From positions 744,001-808,000 of the forward strand of contig NZ_JAALXT010000001.1 in NCBI RefSeq assembly GCF_011634775.1: a stretch of 64,000 bases of DNA, written 5' to 3'. Numbering within the stretch: the first letter of the stretch is position 1; each line of letters starts with the position of its first letter. Below the pieces are notes generated by a model. It saw nothing but the letters and a program-made list of their open reading frames with translations. It ran no database searches and was not told the origin of the DNA. The position numbers were made by a program, and so were the translations under genes. This stretch comes from Thalassoroseus pseudoceratinae (GTDB taxonomy: Bacteria > Planctomycetota > Planctomycetia > Planctomycetales > Planctomycetaceae). Shown in pieces: positions 63,196-64,000 of the stretch.

Positions 63196-64000
63196 ATGAC
63201 CGTTGAATCGAATCGTCGATTTGCGATGCCATTGGCCTGCTCATGCCTACTGAGCTTGGTAGGCTGCGTTGGACCTGCAATCCATGCGGTCGGTGAGCCG
63301 ACAGCACTGGCGCGGCAGCGTGTCGTACACCGTCACCCCATCTATTCGCGGCGTGTCCAGCATGGTACCGTGCTTGCGACGAAACCACCGACTCGTCCGG
63401 TGAGAACATCCAAGAAGTACGCGATCAGACAAGTCAACCATGAATCCTCTGTCACCGAGCCAGAGGTTGTCGTCCCGATTGATGTCCCGCAGCGATCAAT
63501 GCTCACGGCGGAAGACGTCCGTTGCCAGGCGGCAATCGCTTCAGCACCGGTTCAACTGATCGAAATCGAGCGTCAGTTCGCCTTTGAAAAAACTTCGAAG
63601 TCGCGTTGTATCAACGAAGAGGTGGCCAATCAGGTTCAACAATTGCTGATGCTCCGCGCAGCGATTCGTGGCAACGAAGCGTCGGTGGCGGCCCTGAAAA
63701 TCTACTACCAGCTCGCCGAAGGGCAATCTCAATTAAAATTTCTGCAGGAGAGTTTGCAGGCCGTAGAGATCATGAAATCTGATGCCCGAAGAATTCTTGA
63801 TCGTGGCTTCGCGGTTGACATCCGTCTTGGTGATCTGGAACGCCAGCAGCTAGAGATTCGCCAGCAGATGAGTGACATCGAAGGTCAGCTCACACAGGGA
63901 TGGGCTCGGTTGCAGACGCTCCTCGGTGAAGAACCCGGCTCACCGATGCCAAACTTCGGTTCACTCACTGTACAGGCGACTTCGCCCCCCGGACATGAGA
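63196..64000 (+). CDS. TolC-like outer-membrane efflux lipoprotein, N-terminal part
   Basis: The frame is open from ATG 63196 off the right edge (ATG 63226 is the alternative, with MPLACSC at the signal start), so the C-terminus is missing. The signal ends in a lipobox (LSLVGC, cysteine 24). The visible mature part has a basic/Pro stretch and then alpha-helical segments typical of the TolC/OEP family: EVANQVQQLLMLRAAIRGNEASVAALKIYYQLAEG, RILDRGFAVDIRLGDLERQQLEIR and LGEEPG-type turns, given here only by position 63600-63950. It is divergent from the DevB-like adaptor and is probably the outer-membrane channel of that exporter, as HgdD is for DevBCA. Confidence 0.75.
   Translation, partial: MTVESNRRFAMPLACSCLLSLVGCVGPAIHAVGEPTALARQRVVHRHPIYSRRVQHGTVLATKPPTRPVRTSKKYAIRQVNHESSVTEPEVVVPIDVPQRSMLTAEDVRCQAAIASAPVQLIEIERQFAFEKTSKSRCINEEVANQVQQLLMLRAAIRGNEASVAALKIYYQLAEGQSQLKFLQESLQAVEIMKSDARRILDRGFAVDIRLGDLERQQLEIRQQMSDIEGQLTQGWARLQTLLGEEPGSPMPNFGSLTVQATSPPGHE

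Overview
The window looks like chromosomal DNA of a planctomycete (Planctomycetota). The main markers are a YTV-repeat envelope protein, a DUF1501 protein next to a DUF1549/DUF1553 protein, a Ser/Thr kinase fused to a right-handed beta-helix, an NPCBM-domain protein, squalene-cyclase-like repeat and neutral-ceramidase-like proteins, and genes on both strands with weak or absent Shine-Dalgarno sites. No rRNA, tRNA, CRISPR array, insertion sequence or phage gene was seen. The first gene (VIT/VWA protein) and the last (TolC-like lipoprotein) run off the window.

1-24 kb is mostly housekeeping and envelope genes: a VIT/VWA protein, an Aas-like acyl-ACP/acyl-CoA synthetase, the YTV protein behind a structured 5' leader, an enolase-superfamily enzyme, a ceramidase-like hydrolase, a small membrane protein, a beta-lactamase-fold hydrolase, the kinase, a glutaredoxin-like membrane protein, a receiver-only response regulator, two RNA methyltransferases, a YiiX-type peptidase, a TlpA-fold protein without CxxC, an HlyD-like adaptor, and a lipid group (PmtA-like methyltransferase, HpnB-like glycosyltransferase, PlsC-like acyltransferase).

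24-34 kb holds a zinc-ribbon membrane protein overlapping a small gene tail to tail, a WD40/DUF1501/DUF1549 run, an NPCBM protein, a squalene-cyclase-like repeat protein, a small lipoprotein and a CorA transporter. 34-38 kb is a tripartite MacAB-like exporter whose adaptor ends in two EF-hands.

38-54 kb is the most notable region. A minus-strand run starts with a 2566-residue megasynthase ordered nitronate monooxygenase-like x2, KS, AT, ACP, KR. It continues with an AT-dehydratase-phosphopantetheinyl transferase fusion, a separate acyl carrier protein, an alpha/beta hydrolase, an ABC permease and ATPase, and an SppA-like lipoprotein that lacks the expected serine. The enzymes resemble polyunsaturated fatty acid (Pfa) synthases and the heterocyst glycolipid (Hgl) synthases of cyanobacteria, but the domain order differs and there is no KS-CLF protein. 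A roughly 480-base leader upstream carries three strong dyads.

54-64 kb has two unknown secreted proteins and a Rieske oxygenase on the plus strand. Facing them is a DevBCA-type exporter (adaptor, two different permeases, ATPase), and the exporter is divergent from a TolC-like lipoprotein. The ATPase carries a C-terminal cyclic-nucleotide-binding-type domain. Because DevBCA exports Hgl glycolipids in cyanobacteria, I infer that this window may encode synthesis, oxidation and export of an unusual long-chain lipid. That link rests on gene proximity and family knowledge and is not proven.
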